Shown here one piece after another: positions 16,624 through 25,937 of a stretch of DNA of 64,000 nt (its first letter is position 1; each line of letters opens with the position of its first letter). The DNA comes from Tychonema sp. LEGE 07203. Lineage in GTDB: Bacteria; Cyanobacteriota; Cyanobacteriia; Cyanobacteriales; Microcoleaceae. The DNA lies in NCBI RefSeq assembly GCF_015207285.1, contig NZ_JADEXD010000002.1:48663-112662 (forward strand), written 5' to 3'. The notes beneath the pieces were generated by a model that saw only the letters and a program-made list of their open reading frames with translations, was not told the DNA's origin and made no database searches. The translations under genes were made by a program, and so were the position numbers.

Positions 16624-19600
16624 ATGGAACCTTGGCAAACCCCACAAACTAATTTAACCGAGATTTCGATCGCAAAGCTTCTGTCGCGCCGCCGCCCTCG
16701 ATCGCCCGATTTGCAAGCAGAAAACCGGGCGCTGCAAACCCTTGCCCGACAACTGGCAACATCCCCCCGCACCCTGCTGGTAACACTCGCGGCGACCGCG
16801 CGAGATTTGTGTCGTGCAGGCAGCGCCGGAATCTGCTTGCTAGCAGAAAATGGCGCATCAGAACAAATTTATTGTTGGGAAGCCTTGGCGGGCGCGTGGG
16901 GAGCCGCAGAACAGGCAAACAAACCCCCAGCGCTGCATCTGTCCGGAACAAATCTAGACTTCCAAACTCCCCAGCTTTACTTGCATCCAGAACAATACTT
17001 TACCGACTTGCAGCAGCTAGAACCACCGATCGCCGAAGCATTAGTGCTGCCGCTGCTAGCAGAAAATCAACCGCTGGGAGCAATCTGGATTGTCTCTCAC
17101 GATTCTAGCCAGTTCGATGCCGAAGACTTGCGGATCGGACTCGCCCTAGCAGACTTTGCCGTTGCCGCCTTACAAATCGATCGCGCCCGTCAAACCAAAG
17201 AAGCTTTGCGAGAAAGCGAAGAACGCTGGCAGCTTGCGTTGCAGGGCAACAACGACGGCATTTGGGAACATGATTTACAAACAAACGGCCATGTGGCGAG
17301 CGATCGGTGTTTAGAGATTTTGGAACGCCGTCCCGAAGAAGTCAAGGATCTAGCCCAATACGTGAGCTACATTCATCCCGACGACTTGGAGAGAATTCAA
17401 AGCAAGTGGCAGGAACACTTGTACTCCAAAACCTCGCATTACAGCGGAGAATACCGCATCCTCTGTCCCGACGGGCGCTACAAATGGATTTTAGCCAGAG
17501 GGCGAGCAATTTGGGACGAATCCGGCAATCCCGTGCGGGCGGTGGGTTCCCTGACAGATATCAACGATCGCAAACAAGCAGAAGCAGCCCTGCGCGATCG
17601 CGAAACCCGGCTGCAGTTGATACTCGACAGCGCCAAAGACTACGCCATCTTCACCCTCGACACCGGCGGACACCTTACCAGTTGGAACGCAGGCGCAGAG
17701 CGACTGCTCGGCTATACCGAAGCAGAAATCGTCGGCCGGCACGGACGAATCATCTTCACCCCAGAAGACTCAGCAGCCAAGAAGCCGGAATTAGAAATGC
17801 ACCTAGCGCTGACAGAAGGAAAAGGAGAAAACGAGCGCTGGCATCTACGCAAAGACGGCAGCCGTTTTTGGGGCAGCGGGCTAGTGATGCCCCTGCGCGA
17901 TGCAGCAGGCGACGTGCAAGGTTTCCTGAAAATCATGCAGGACAAAACCGAGCGCCGGCAAATAGAAGAAGCACTGCGGCAAAGCGAAAATCGCTACCGC
18001 ACCCTCGCCGATGCCGTGCCGCAGTTAATGTGGATCAACACCGCCGACGGCAGGTTAGAGTTTTGCAACCAGCACTGGCTAAGCTACACGGGCATGATGC
18101 CAGAATTGCCTCTGGCTGGGCCAGTGCTGGAATTATTTCATCCCGACGATCTGCCTGCAGTTGTCGCCACGCGCACTCAGGCGATTCAAGCAGGGGAATC
18201 CTACGAATTTGAATGTCGGGTGCGCCGGTTTGACGGCACCTACCGCTGGCATTTGGCGCGACTTGTCCCCCTCAAAGACAGCCGGGGAAAAGTGCTGCAA
18301 TGGGTAGGCATCGGCATTGATATTGACGATCGCAAACGAGCCGAAGAAAGCTTAGCAGAAAGCGACCGCCGCTTCCGCTTCCTGGCCGAGTCGCTGCCCC
18401 ACCTGATTTGGAATGTAGACTCCGCCGGAGAACTTCGGTTTGCCAATCAAAAATGGTCGGAATATCTGGGAATGCCCTACGAGGAAGCCGCTCAAAACAA
18501 TTGGGAGTCTCTGGTGCCGCCGTTGGATTTGGCAGAATGTTTTGCCCGCTGGCAAGAATGTCAAATCACCGGAGAAGTTTATCAACTTGAGTTCCGCCTG
18601 CGGCGGGCATCGGACCAAATGGAACGCTGGCATTTGTGCCGCGCCGTGCCAATTCGCGACGGCCTCGATCGGATTGTCGAGTGGATCGGCACGAATACCG
18701 ACATTCACGATCGCAAGCAAGCCCAACTCAACGAGCAGTTTCTCTCGGATCTCGAACTCCGCTTGCGCCAGCGCTCTAACCCCTCAGAAATGTTGTGGGA
18801 AGCTATGAGCAGTCTGGGAGAATATTTACAGGTCGATCGCTGCCTGTGGCACGAAATCGATCTAGCAGCCAGAGTGGCAATTGTCGATCGAGACTGGCAC
18901 CAACCCGGCCTTGCCAGCGTCGCCGGCACCTATCAACTCTCCGACTTTAAGACGGCAGAAATGAAAACTCTTTCTACCGCAGGTAAAACACTTGTCATCT
19001 CAGATGCCGCTACCGACCCACAGATAGCGCCTTTGGCAGATAACTACGGTGCCCTTAGCATCCGCGCTTTAGTCGGTGTTCCCTGCCTTGAGGAAGGACG
19101 CTGGGTGGCTCTTTTGCTGGTGATATCCCAGGCGGTGCGGCAGTGGCGGGCCGATGAAGTTTCGCTGGTGCAAGAAATGGTGGCTCGCCTCTGGACGGCG
19201 ATCGGGCACGCGCGAGCCGTGCAGAACCTGCACGAGAGCGAGGATCGGTTCCGCGCCCTAGCGGACAACATCGCTCAGTTGGCTTGGATGACAGATCCCA
19301 GCGGCAGGATTTTCTGGTACAACCAACGCTGGTTTGACTACACCGGCACCACTAGCGAGCAAATGCAAGGCTGGGGCTGGCAGCAGGTACACCACCCGGA
19401 ACACGTCGATCGGGTTGTCGAAAAATGGAGGCACTCCATTAAAACAGGCGAACCCTGGGAAGATACTTTCCCCCTGCGCGCCAAAGACGGATCTTACCGC
19501 TGGTTTCTCTCCCGCGCCGTGCCGGTGCGCGACGAGAAAGGCAAGGTGCTGCGCTGGTGCGGCACCAACACCGACATTACCGATCGCCTCAATGCAGAAG

Positions 19601-20781
19601 CGGAACGGGAACGCCTGCTAGGCCTCGAAAAGGCCGCCAGAGAAGAAGCAGAACAGGCTAACCGCCTCAAAGACGAATTTTTGGCTGTTTTGTCCCACGA
19701 ATTGCGGACTCCCTTAAACCCGATTGTCGGCTGGACTAAGCTGCTGCAATCGAACGTGCTGACACCCCAAAAGCAGAGTTACGCCCTAGAGACGATCGAG
19801 CGCAACGCCAAACTGCAAACTCAACTGATCGAAGATTTGCTCGACGTGTCGGGGATTGTCCAAGGCAAAGTCAGCTTGAATATTGTACCTGTGGATTTAG
19901 CCGGGGCGATCGGCGCTGCCGTGGAAACTGTCAGTCAGTCAGCCCAAGTCAAGTCGATTCGCATCAACACTCAATTTGCACCGAATCTCGGCCCGGTGTT
20001 GGGCGATGCGCGCCGACTTCAGCAAGTCGTGTGGAATTTGCTGTCAAATGCCGTCAAGTTTACCCCCGCCGGAGGCAAAATCGACATTGTTCTCGATCGG
20101 GTTGACACCGACGCTCAAATTACTGTCAGCGATACCGGAAAAGGCATTTCTGCTGATTTTCTGCCCTGCGCGTTCGACTATTTCCGGCAAGCTGACAGCA
20201 CGTACACGCGCAAGTTTGGCGGATTGGGTTTAGGATTGGCGATCGTCCGCCATCTCGTCGAGCTCCACGGCGGCACAGTCAAATCCGACAGTGGAGGCGA
20301 AGGAAAAGGCGCGACATTTACCGTCCGGATACCGCTAATGCCCGTGCAACCTCAGACAATTCCTGCTCCAAGTGCGCCGCCGGAGTCATCCTTCAATTTG
20401 AGCGGTATCAAGGTGTTGGCGGTGGACGATGATACTGATGCGCGAGATTTGGTGGTTTTTCTGATGGAGGATTGCGGCGCAACCGTGACGGCAGTTTCTA
20501 ATGCCGCCGATGCCTTGGCGGCTTTAACTGTGTCAGTGCCCGACGTGCTGTTGAGCGATATTGGAATGCCCGACACAGACGGTTATATGTTGCTGCGGCA
20601 AATTCGGGCTCTGCCTGCCGAGGAAGGCGGATTGGTGCCGGCGATCGCCCTCACGGCTTATGCTGGAGAAATTGACTACCGGAAAGCGCTGGGGGCAGGG
20701 TTCCAGCGGCATCTTTCTAAGCCTTTGGATGCTGACAAGTTAATGCAGACGATTTTGGATTTGCTCGATCGTTCTGGTTAA
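16624..20781 (+). CDS. Multi-sensor hybrid histidine kinase (GAF, 5 PAS, HisKA, HATPase, REC)
   Basis: A 1385-residue soluble sensor kinase. Domains in order: GAF-like (~40-190), four PAS domains (~197-320, 325-445, 450-572, 578-700), a second GAF (~705-870), a fifth PAS (~875-995), HisKA with the phosphorylated His in LSHELRTPLNP (~1025), a HATPase with the N box NLLSNAVKFTP and G boxes DTGKGIS and GLGLGLAI, and a C-terminal receiver with DVLLSDIGMPDTDG and the Lys in HLSKPLD. The receiver keeps its phospho-acceptor Asp. There are no membrane segments, so the signal is probably cytoplasmic (redox, light or ligand); no bilin-binding GAF Cys could be assigned. The ATG at 16624 follows a long AT-rich leader. 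No partner response regulator lies nearby. Its architecture resembles the 27671-30484 kinase. Confidence 0.9.
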   Translation: MEPWQTPQTNLTEISIAKLLSRRRPRSPDLQAENRALQTLARQLATSPRTLLVTLAATARDLCRAGSAGICLLAENGASEQIYCWEALAGAWGAAEQANKPPALHLSGTNLDFQTPQLYLHPEQYFTDLQQLEPPIAEALVLPLLAENQPLGAIWIVSHDSSQFDAEDLRIGLALADFAVAALQIDRARQTKEALRESEERWQLALQGNNDGIWEHDLQTNGHVASDRCLEILERRPEEVKDLAQYVSYIHPDDLERIQSKWQEHLYSKTSHYSGEYRILCPDGRYKWILARGRAIWDESGNPVRAVGSLTDINDRKQAEAALRDRETRLQLILDSAKDYAIFTLDTGGHLTSWNAGAERLLGYTEAEIVGRHGRIIFTPEDSAAKKPELEMHLALTEGKGENERWHLRKDGSRFWGSGLVMPLRDAAGDVQGFLKIMQDKTERRQIEEALRQSENRYRTLADAVPQLMWINTADGRLEFCNQHWLSYTGMMPELPLAGPVLELFHPDDLPAVVATRTQAIQAGESYEFECRVRRFDGTYRWHLARLVPLKDSRGKVLQWVGIGIDIDDRKRAEESLAESDRRFRFLAESLPHLIWNVDSAGELRFANQKWSEYLGMPYEEAAQNNWESLVPPLDLAECFARWQECQITGEVYQLEFRLRRASDQMERWHLCRAVPIRDGLDRIVEWIGTNTDIHDRKQAQLNEQFLSDLELRLRQRSNPSEMLWEAMSSLGEYLQVDRCLWHEIDLAARVAIVDRDWHQPGLASVAGTYQLSDFKTAEMKTLSTAGKTLVISDAATDPQIAPLADNYGALSIRALVGVPCLEEGRWVALLLVISQAVRQWRADEVSLVQEMVARLWTAIGHARAVQNLHESEDRFRALADNIAQLAWMTDPSGRIFWYNQRWFDYTGTTSEQMQGWGWQQVHHPEHVDRVVEKWRHSIKTGEPWEDTFPLRAKDGSYRWFLSRAVPVRDEKGKVLRWCGTNTDITDRLNAEAERERLLGLEKAAREEAEQANRLKDEFLAVLSHELRTPLNPIVGWTKLLQSNVLTPQKQSYALETIERNAKLQTQLIEDLLDVSGIVQGKVSLNIVPVDLAGAIGAAVETVSQSAQVKSIRINTQFAPNLGPVLGDARRLQQVVWNLLSNAVKFTPAGGKIDIVLDRVDTDAQITVSDTGKGISADFLPCAFDYFRQADSTYTRKFGGLGLGLAIVRHLVELHGGTVKSDSGGEGKGATFTVRIPLMPVQPQTIPAPSAPPESSFNLSGIKVLAVDDDTDARDLVVFLMEDCGATVTAVSNAADALAALTVSVPDVLLSDIGMPDTDGYMLLRQIRALPAEEGGLVPAIALTAYAGEIDYRKALGAGFQRHLSKPLDADKLMQTILDLLDRSG

Positions 20782-20789
20782 TATTTTTA

Positions 20790-20820
20790 AGGACTTTTTG
20801 TATGTGAAAAGTCTTTGTTT
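20790..20820 (+). terminator. Hairpin terminator after the hybrid kinase
   Basis: AAGGACTTTT and AAAAGTCTTT can pair around TGTATGTG and are followed by a short T-rich run. The hairpin starts within ten bases of the stop codon. Confidence 0.55.
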
Positions 20821-20822
20821 GA

Positions 20823-20862
20823 CGAACCGCGTTGGCGTAGCCTGCGCGAAGCGCTTAGACGC
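20823..20862. repeat. 40-bp dispersed repeat, inverted twin of 4659-4698
   Basis: Identical over 40 bases to the reverse complement of 4659-4698. It continues rightwards into a second palindrome-like stretch (AGCGCTTAGACGCTCATAGCGCT). Confidence 0.8.
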
Positions 20863-21093
20863 TCATAGCGCTAAGGAAGAAGGGATGAAGAAAGGCAGAA
20901 GTCGATCGTCTCAAGTTGGGTTCTACCGACGATGATTTTGAGGGTGCGACGGTTTTTCGATCGCGCATTATCTCATATCAAATCCTCTCTTCATCGGAAT
21001 GATTCAGATATATATTCTCGGACTCTGTGTACTCTGTGTTCTAGCGCCGGTTAAATCACCTGACGATGCAACGGTCAACGATCTCAAACAAAT

Positions 21094-21116
21094 AAAACCT
21101 CGCAGGTGGAGGTTTT
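21094..21116. terminator. Hairpin terminator, AAAACCTC / GAGGTTTT
   Basis: Eight-base arms AAAACCTC (21094-21101) and GAGGTTTT (21109-21116) with a seven-base loop, followed by more T residues. It sits 78 bp past the end of the WGxxGxxG gene on the minus strand and can also serve plus-strand transcription. Confidence 0.65.
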
Positions 21117-21193
21117 TTGATGGTTGTTGATGCTGGTATGACAAGTTAAATATCCTGTCCCTGTATTAAGTCCGCAGCCAGTCAATTCGACCA

Positions 21194-21511
21194 TTAGCGG
21201 TACTCTGTGCCAACTGCTGGGTCGCGATCGCCCGTTGTAGTTGTGTAGCGGACATTTTCTTCGCGTTTGCGCGGCATCAAGCCCAACAAACCAAACAAGC
21301 CAAGTAATCCCAACCATCCCCAGTCAAAATCGCGATCGGTATCGGCACTGTAAACGTCGGCGCGAGGAATGGTGGTAGTGGTGGTGGTTCTGCTGTTAGT
21401 ACCGGGAGCCGGATCTGTCTGAGCTGAAGCAGGCATATTACCTGGTACAATGGCTAAACCAGCAGCTAGAATGCCTGCACCGATTGCTTTGGATAAATCA
21501 GAACGTTTCAT
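21194..21511 (-). CDS. WGxxGxxG family exported protein
   Basis: A 105-residue protein with a clear signal peptide (MKRSDLSKAIGAGILAAGLAI, cleavage likely after ASAQT) and a short Thr-rich linker. It has a C-terminal motif WGWLGLLGLFGLLGL followed by basic residues MPRKREE and a polar tail. This matches the WGxxGxxG type of small cyanobacterial surface proteins, in which the glycine-rich hydrophobic stretch probably serves as a membrane or sorting segment like a PEP-CTERM signal. Function unknown. The ATG at 21511 is required by the signal peptide. Confidence 0.75.
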   Translation of the reverse strand: MKRSDLSKAIGAGILAAGLAIVPGNMPASAQTDPAPGTNSRTTTTTTIPRADVYSADTDRDFDWGWLGLLGLFGLLGLMPRKREENVRYTTTTGDRDPAVGTEYR

Positions 21512-22043
21512 AGTTTAAATGCTCTCTATTTGCAAAAATCTTTAACTATCAAAACTATACCGATCGGCTATTAAAGTTAAATCCGTCTCTAGCAATAAAC
21601 ATTGCTAAATTCCAACTATTACTAAAGATTTATCTCAGATTTTTAGCAGGCGCATCAAATTAAACATTGCTCGCGGCAGCACTCCAGCCACAGACAAGCG
21701 CCGGTCTCCCACCTCAGCCGCTGGCGAGGTTGAAACACCAAACCCCGCAGACAATTTCAGTAAATCCACCTAATTAAACGTAATATCATTTTTCTTTCAT
21801 ATGTGCTGTGCATGAAGTCTTAGCCCCCCCCGAAATCGCGGGGGGGGTTGGGGGGGGTAATATCTAGCGCTAGTTTACTTCATAGGTATAAAATACGCCT
21901 CCCGACAAAGCTTGCTGTGTATGTGTTCTCCCTTCTTCCTGCTTCCGACTTCGATCGAACTTTAATTTACTGCTGGCAAAAACAGGTAAACTCAGATATT
22001 GCACAGACAACAGTTGAAATTCGATCGACGGAGATCAAAACTT
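21512..22043. other. Intergenic region with C8/G8 hairpin-like element
   Basis: Near 21824-21858 a C-rich run (AGCCCCCCCC) faces two G-rich runs (GGGGGGGTTGGGGGGGG), giving strong secondary-structure potential. It resembles the CCCCCCC/GGGGGGG core inside the element at 54454-54556. It also holds the promoter region of ccmP; no gene is seen. Confidence 0.5.
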
Positions 22044-22688
22044 TTGGGAATAGAGCTACGCAGCTACGTATTTCTAGACAACTTGCAGCCGCAGCACGCA
22101 GCATACATCGGCACCATCGCCGCCGGATTCTTGCCGCTGCCAGGGGATGCGTCGCTGTGGATAGAAATCTCGCCCGGTATCGAAATTAACCGAATTACCG
22201 ATGTCGCCCTCAAATCAGCCTCCGTGCGCCCCGGAGTGCAGGTAGTCGAGCGCTTGTACGGCCTGCTGGAAGTACACTCCGGCCTGCAGGGGGAAACCCG
22301 GGCCGCAGGCAAAGCAATTCTAGAATTCATCGGAGTCCGCAGAGAAGAATCTATTAAACCGCGAGTAATTTCCAGCCAAATTATTCGCAACATTGACCCG
22401 CACCAAACACAATTAATCAACCGCACCCGCCGCGGACAGTTGCTGCTGGCGGGACAAACTCTTTATGTCTTAGAAGTAGAACCGGCAGCCTATGCAGCCC
22501 TGGCGGCCAATGAAGCAGAAAAAGGCGCATCGATTAATATCTTAGAGGTTCAGGCTGTCGGCAGTTTCGGGCGACTTTACCTCGGCGGCTCAGAACAAGA
22601 TATTTTAGCAGGTTCCCAGGCAGCAATTGCAGCGGTGGAAAGCATATCTGGTCGGGCAAATCCAGCAATTACCGGTCGCAAGGAATAG
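22044..22688 (+). CDS. ccmP: Carboxysome shell protein CcmP (tandem BMC domains)
   Basis: CcmP is a pseudo-hexameric shell protein of the beta-carboxysome with two fused bacterial-microcompartment domains; its stacked trimers form a gated pore for larger metabolites. The two domains are readable: residues ~1-105 ([56 protein letters not shown]) and ~106-210 ([59 protein letters not shown]). The start chosen is the TTG at 22044, which gives the usual GIELRSY N-terminus and 214 residues, the normal length. A GGAG lies 10 bases before it; the upstream ATG at 21999 would add 15 unusual residues. It probably forms an operon with the pentapeptide gene 20 bp downstream. Confidence 0.9.
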   Translation: MGIELRSYVFLDNLQPQHAAYIGTIAAGFLPLPGDASLWIEISPGIEINRITDVALKSASVRPGVQVVERLYGLLEVHSGLQGETRAAGKAILEFIGVRREESIKPRVISSQIIRNIDPHQTQLINRTRRGQLLLAGQTLYVLEVEPAAYAALAANEAEKGASINILEVQAVGSFGRLYLGGSEQDILAGSQAAIAAVESISGRANPAITGRKE

Positions 22689-22708
22689 CCGTTAAAGGAG
22701 ATGCAATT

Positions 22709-23458
22709 ATGGCAAACCCACAGCACTTAGCTTTGTTAAAAAAAGGTGCAGTTAGTTGGATTGAATGGAGAAATCTCAACCCAAATATAGAACCGGATCT
22801 CAGCGAAGCTAATCTCGCAGAAGCAAATCTCAGAGGCGCGCATCTCTGCCACTCAAACCTTTTTAAAATAGACTTATTTAAGGCTAAATTAATTTCAGCA
22901 AATCTCGCCGGATCCAACCTCGGTTTGGCAAATTTTTCGGGAGCGCAACTGCTCGAAACTAATTTAAATCAAGCTAATTTAACGGGAGCTAATCTCCGAG
23001 GTGCCAATCTCAAAGGAGCGCAGTTGAGCGGTGCTAATCTAATTGGAGCAGACATCAGCGCTGCCAATCTCCAACAAACTGATTTGGGAGATGCGAATTT
23101 AATCGGTGCGGTGATGTTTCGAGTTAATGCGATGGGCGCTAACTTTAACTGTGCTAATCTCAGTCAAGCCAATCTCAATCAAGCTGACTTGATTGAAGCA
23201 CATTGTTATGCAGCTAATTTATATCGAGCTAACCTCGGAGAAGCTCACTTCACTGGAGCATATCTTTTCAAGGCAAATCTAAGTTTTGCCCAGTTGATAG
23301 CCGCGGATTTGCGGTGGGCAAATCTCGGCAAAGTTGACTTGAGGGGAGCGAATTTGACCGGGGCAAATCTCAGAGGAGCGAACTTGGCGGGAGCTAATCT
23401 CGACGGCGCTGATTTGAAAGAAACAATCATGCCTGACGGCAGTATTGTTTCAACGTAG
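22709..23458 (+). CDS. Pentapeptide repeat protein
   Basis: A 249-residue protein made almost wholly of A(N/D)Lxx pentapeptides from residue ~30 to 240 (for example ANLAEANLRGAHL and ANLTGANLRGANLKGAQL), which fold into a right-handed quadrilateral beta-helix. A short non-repeat cap precedes them (LALLKKGAVSWIEWRNLNP), a head that is common in cyanobacterial members. The role is unknown. AAAGGAG stands 8 bases before the ATG at 22709, and the gene follows ccmP by 20 bp, so co-transcription is likely. Downstream is a hairpin shared with the convergent gene. Confidence 0.88.
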   Translation: MANPQHLALLKKGAVSWIEWRNLNPNIEPDLSEANLAEANLRGAHLCHSNLFKIDLFKAKLISANLAGSNLGLANFSGAQLLETNLNQANLTGANLRGANLKGAQLSGANLIGADISAANLQQTDLGDANLIGAVMFRVNAMGANFNCANLSQANLNQADLIEAHCYAANLYRANLGEAHFTGAYLFKANLSFAQLIAADLRWANLGKVDLRGANLTGANLRGANLAGANLDGADLKETIMPDGSIVST

Positions 23459-23494
23459 GTTCGCAGCGAGGACTCTCCGTCCTGACTGCGAACC
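23458..23494. terminator. Bidirectional hairpin between convergent genes
   Basis: GGTTCGCAG (23458-23466) pairs with CTGCGAACC (23486-23494), with an inner AGGAC/GTCCT stem. It begins at the stop codon of the pentapeptide gene and lies 17 bp from the end of the opposing gene. No T tract. Confidence 0.55.
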
Positions 23495-23511
23495 AATTGT
23501 CTCACCGGGAA

Positions 23512-24039
23512 TTAATTTCCTCGAACCGGCGATACTTGATAAAGTCCTCTAACTGGACCCGGTGCTGTCTGCGACTCTTGCTGCTGTCTTTGAGGTGGAA
23601 ACTGGTCTTGGAGTCCGGCGGGTGTGGGGAAACAGCCGCTCGGTTGAGGTGCTAGCTGGCAAGCGGGAGGCAGCGCCATGACTGAGGAATCGAAGGGATT
23701 GACGGCATCGGGGATGCGGAGAAGCGGGTCGCTGGAAACTTGCCGCTGCATTACTCGCCGGTAGAAGCCGTTGAGGCGGCTGGCATCCCGCTCGATTTCT
23801 TTTTCGGGAAAGGCAACAACGCCGCTGGGGGCACCGATGCCTAAATAGTCGCCGAAGTAACCTTGCAAGCTGACGTTGTGGTAAAAGTCTCCTGAAGCTT
23901 CAAAGAATTGTCGGTTGAAGTCGTCGGCTATCGGGTGAAATCGAGCTGTTTCTGCTCGAGCTGCTTTGACGGATGTCATGGCGGCAGAGGCGACAGCGAG
24001 AATTAACGCGCAGCTCAGACTTTTTAATTTTTGACTCAT
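23512..24039 (-). CDS. Hypothetical exported protein
   Basis: A 175-residue protein with a signal peptide (MSQKLKSLSCALILAVASAA, cleavage likely near VKAARAET). The mature part starts with ARFHPIADDFNRQFFEASGDFYHN and ends in a Pro/Gln-rich tail (QDQFPPQRQQQESQ). Two Cys (ACQLAPQPSGCFP) could form a disulfide. No known domain was recognised. The gene is divergent from pyrE, with 86 bp between the starts. Confidence 0.65.
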   Translation of the reverse strand: MSQKLKSLSCALILAVASAAMTSVKAARAETARFHPIADDFNRQFFEASGDFYHNVSLQGYFGDYLGIGAPSGVVAFPEKEIERDASRLNGFYRRVMQRQVSSDPLLRIPDAVNPFDSSVMALPPACQLAPQPSGCFPTPAGLQDQFPPQRQQQESQTAPGPVRGLYQVSPVRGN

Positions 24040-24125
24040 ATATTTCTTCGGCTTTTAGATTAATTCCGATTCCAATATAAACTGATTATCGGCGGATTAT
24101 TTGTGTTTTCTAGATGGTTTAAGTT

Positions 24126-24701
24126 ATGAATGCTTTGGATTTAAAGGTGTTGCGCGATCGACTTTTGGATTTGTTGTGCGAGTTTGCGTACCGCGAAGGG
24201 GATTTTGTGTTGTCTTCGGGGCAGCAAAGTTCTTATTATATCAACTGCAAACCGGTGACGCTGCACGCTGAAGGTGCTTTGGCTACGGGGCGCTTACTCC
24301 TCTCCATGCTGCCGGCTCAGGTGCAGGCTGTGGGCGGTTTAACCTTGGGTGCTGACCCGATTGTAACTGCGGTAAGTGTGGTTTCGGCTCTGGAAGGTCG
24401 ATCGATTCCGGCGCTAATTGTCCGCAAGGAGACGAAGGGACACGGGACAATGGCGTATATTGAGGGGCCGCTGTTGCCTCCTGGGACTAATGTTGCGGTT
24501 TTGGAGGATGTGGTGACGACGGGCAAGTCGGCGATGCAGGCGGTGGAACGGTTGCGGGGTGCAGGTTATAAAGTCGATCGCGTGTTGTCGCTGATCGATC
24601 GAGAGCAAGGTGGAGCTCAATTATATCGCGAGCAGGGATTGGATTTTCAGGCCGTTTTTACGATCGCGGATCTTAAGGAATGGATTAGTAACAAGAAATA
24701 G
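24126..24701 (+). CDS. pyrE: Orotate phosphoribosyltransferase
   Basis: PyrE joins orotate and PRPP to make orotidine 5'-monophosphate, the fifth step of pyrimidine synthesis, in the cytoplasm. The type I PRTase PRPP-binding motif is clear: VAVLEDVVTTGKSAM near residue 125. Other family parts are FVLSSGQQSSYYINCKPVTLH near residue 25 (orotate loop) and GGLTLGADPIV near residue 73. The length of 191 residues is normal. The ATG at 24126 is the best start, since the family begins close to this point. It is followed by the restriction-modification genes after ~125 bp. Confidence 0.93.
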   Translation: MNALDLKVLRDRLLDLLCEFAYREGDFVLSSGQQSSYYINCKPVTLHAEGALATGRLLLSMLPAQVQAVGGLTLGADPIVTAVSVVSALEGRSIPALIVRKETKGHGTMAYIEGPLLPPGTNVAVLEDVVTTGKSAMQAVERLRGAGYKVDRVLSLIDREQGGAQLYREQGLDFQAVFTIADLKEWISNKK

Positions 24702-24825
24702 GGAAAAGTGTGATCGCCAGCCTCCTCCCCTTAAGAATCGCGTCAACGGCCGGCGAACATTTAATAGCGAGAAGGGCGGGCGATCTCATCAAACTCACAT
24801 CACTTGATATCACACAAAACCAAAA

Positions 24826-25878
24826 ATGTCAACTCAAAATTACAGAAGAACAGTTGAAGAAATCCGTGAGTTAGCTTCTATGTTTTGGCCTTCCGACTTA
24901 TCTCAAAAGGAAGCAGAACTCAGTGTTATACCAAAATTGATAGAAACTCAAGATCAATTTATTGCTATTCTTAGCGTCCCAGTTTCGGGGTTAAGCGGAT
25001 TATTTCAAATAGTAGAAGCTTCAACACTTTCTGCAAATATGTTCCTCAAGCATTTAATTGTACTGGCGGACTTTGGGGGAGAAATGATAAAAAGAGTGAA
25101 TAGTCAGTTTGATTCAATGTTTCCATTAAAGAGATTAGATTACCGTTGGAACCTGCAAACTTACTCTTATCAATTCATTTTTCTACCAGCATCAGGTCAA
25201 CTAACCAATAATAAACTAGGGATTGACGGTAAAAAAATACTCCAAAATCAATCTCTCTCTTTGGCACATAAAGATTTAATAGCAATTCTTTTATTCGGCG
25301 CTAGTTCACTCAATGAAAAAAGCGCTGAGGTTCTAGCTAAATGTGAAATTGGTAATTACTTAGGTCAACCCGATAAATTAAATAAGTTTATTAAACAACG
25401 ATATATCTGGGTTAGCCGGATAACTTCTGGGTCACAATCCAATACTTTAGGTCAAATCGCTCAAAACTTTGTCAAAGAATACTTACAAGATAATTTAGGG
25501 GTTATAGATATAGCTATTAGACCTAACGGTCATTTACCCGGCGTTAGACATACTGACCAAGAAAGCGAAAAAGGACTAACAACATTTGATTTGGTTGTTT
25601 CTAAAGAAGATAAGTTTGTTGCAATAGAGATTAGCTTTCAGGTAACAACAAACAGTGTAATTGAACGTAAAGCTGGACAAGCAAGAGCTAGATTTGAGCA
25701 GATTGAAAATGCAGGTTATAAAATGGCTTATGTCATTGATGGCGCTGGTAACTTTGAGAGGGAAAATGCAATCAGAACCTTGTGTACGTATAGTCATTGT
25801 ACTGTTGCATTTTCCCATAATGAACTTAATGTACTTTGCAATTTTTTGAGGGATCACTTTGTGCCTAAAAATGAGTAA
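24826..25878 (+). CDS. Probable type II restriction endonuclease
   Basis: A 350-residue protein without a recognised named family, placed directly before a C5 methyltransferase on the same strand (24 to 60 bp apart), the usual layout of a type II restriction-modification pair. The C-terminal part has a plausible PD-(D/E)xK-like catalytic core: TTFDLVVSKEDKFVAIEISFQ near residues 250-268, with the Asp, the Glu and a Gln in the place of Lys, then NSVIERKAGQARARFEQI. An N-terminal helical region may hold the DNA-reading part. The DNA is visibly poorer in G+C than its neighbours and has no full HIP1 site, which suggests acquisition by transfer. The cut site is unknown. It could also be a control or helper protein, but the core argues for a nuclease. 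Confidence 0.7.
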   Translation: MSTQNYRRTVEEIRELASMFWPSDLSQKEAELSVIPKLIETQDQFIAILSVPVSGLSGLFQIVEASTLSANMFLKHLIVLADFGGEMIKRVNSQFDSMFPLKRLDYRWNLQTYSYQFIFLPASGQLTNNKLGIDGKKILQNQSLSLAHKDLIAILLFGASSLNEKSAEVLAKCEIGNYLGQPDKLNKFIKQRYIWVSRITSGSQSNTLGQIAQNFVKEYLQDNLGVIDIAIRPNGHLPGVRHTDQESEKGLTTFDLVVSKEDKFVAIEISFQVTTNSVIERKAGQARARFEQIENAGYKMAYVIDGAGNFERENAIRTLCTYSHCTVAFSHNELNVLCNFLRDHFVPKNE

Positions 25879-25937
25879 AAAGATGGTATACTGAAGAAAT
25901 TGTGTTCAAATCTAAACTAACTAAAATTATTATTATA

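Noticed and set aside
16649..20576. Long open frames opposite and within the large hybrid kinase
   Set aside because: They are by-products of GC-rich coding sequence on the real frame; no motifs and no start signals.
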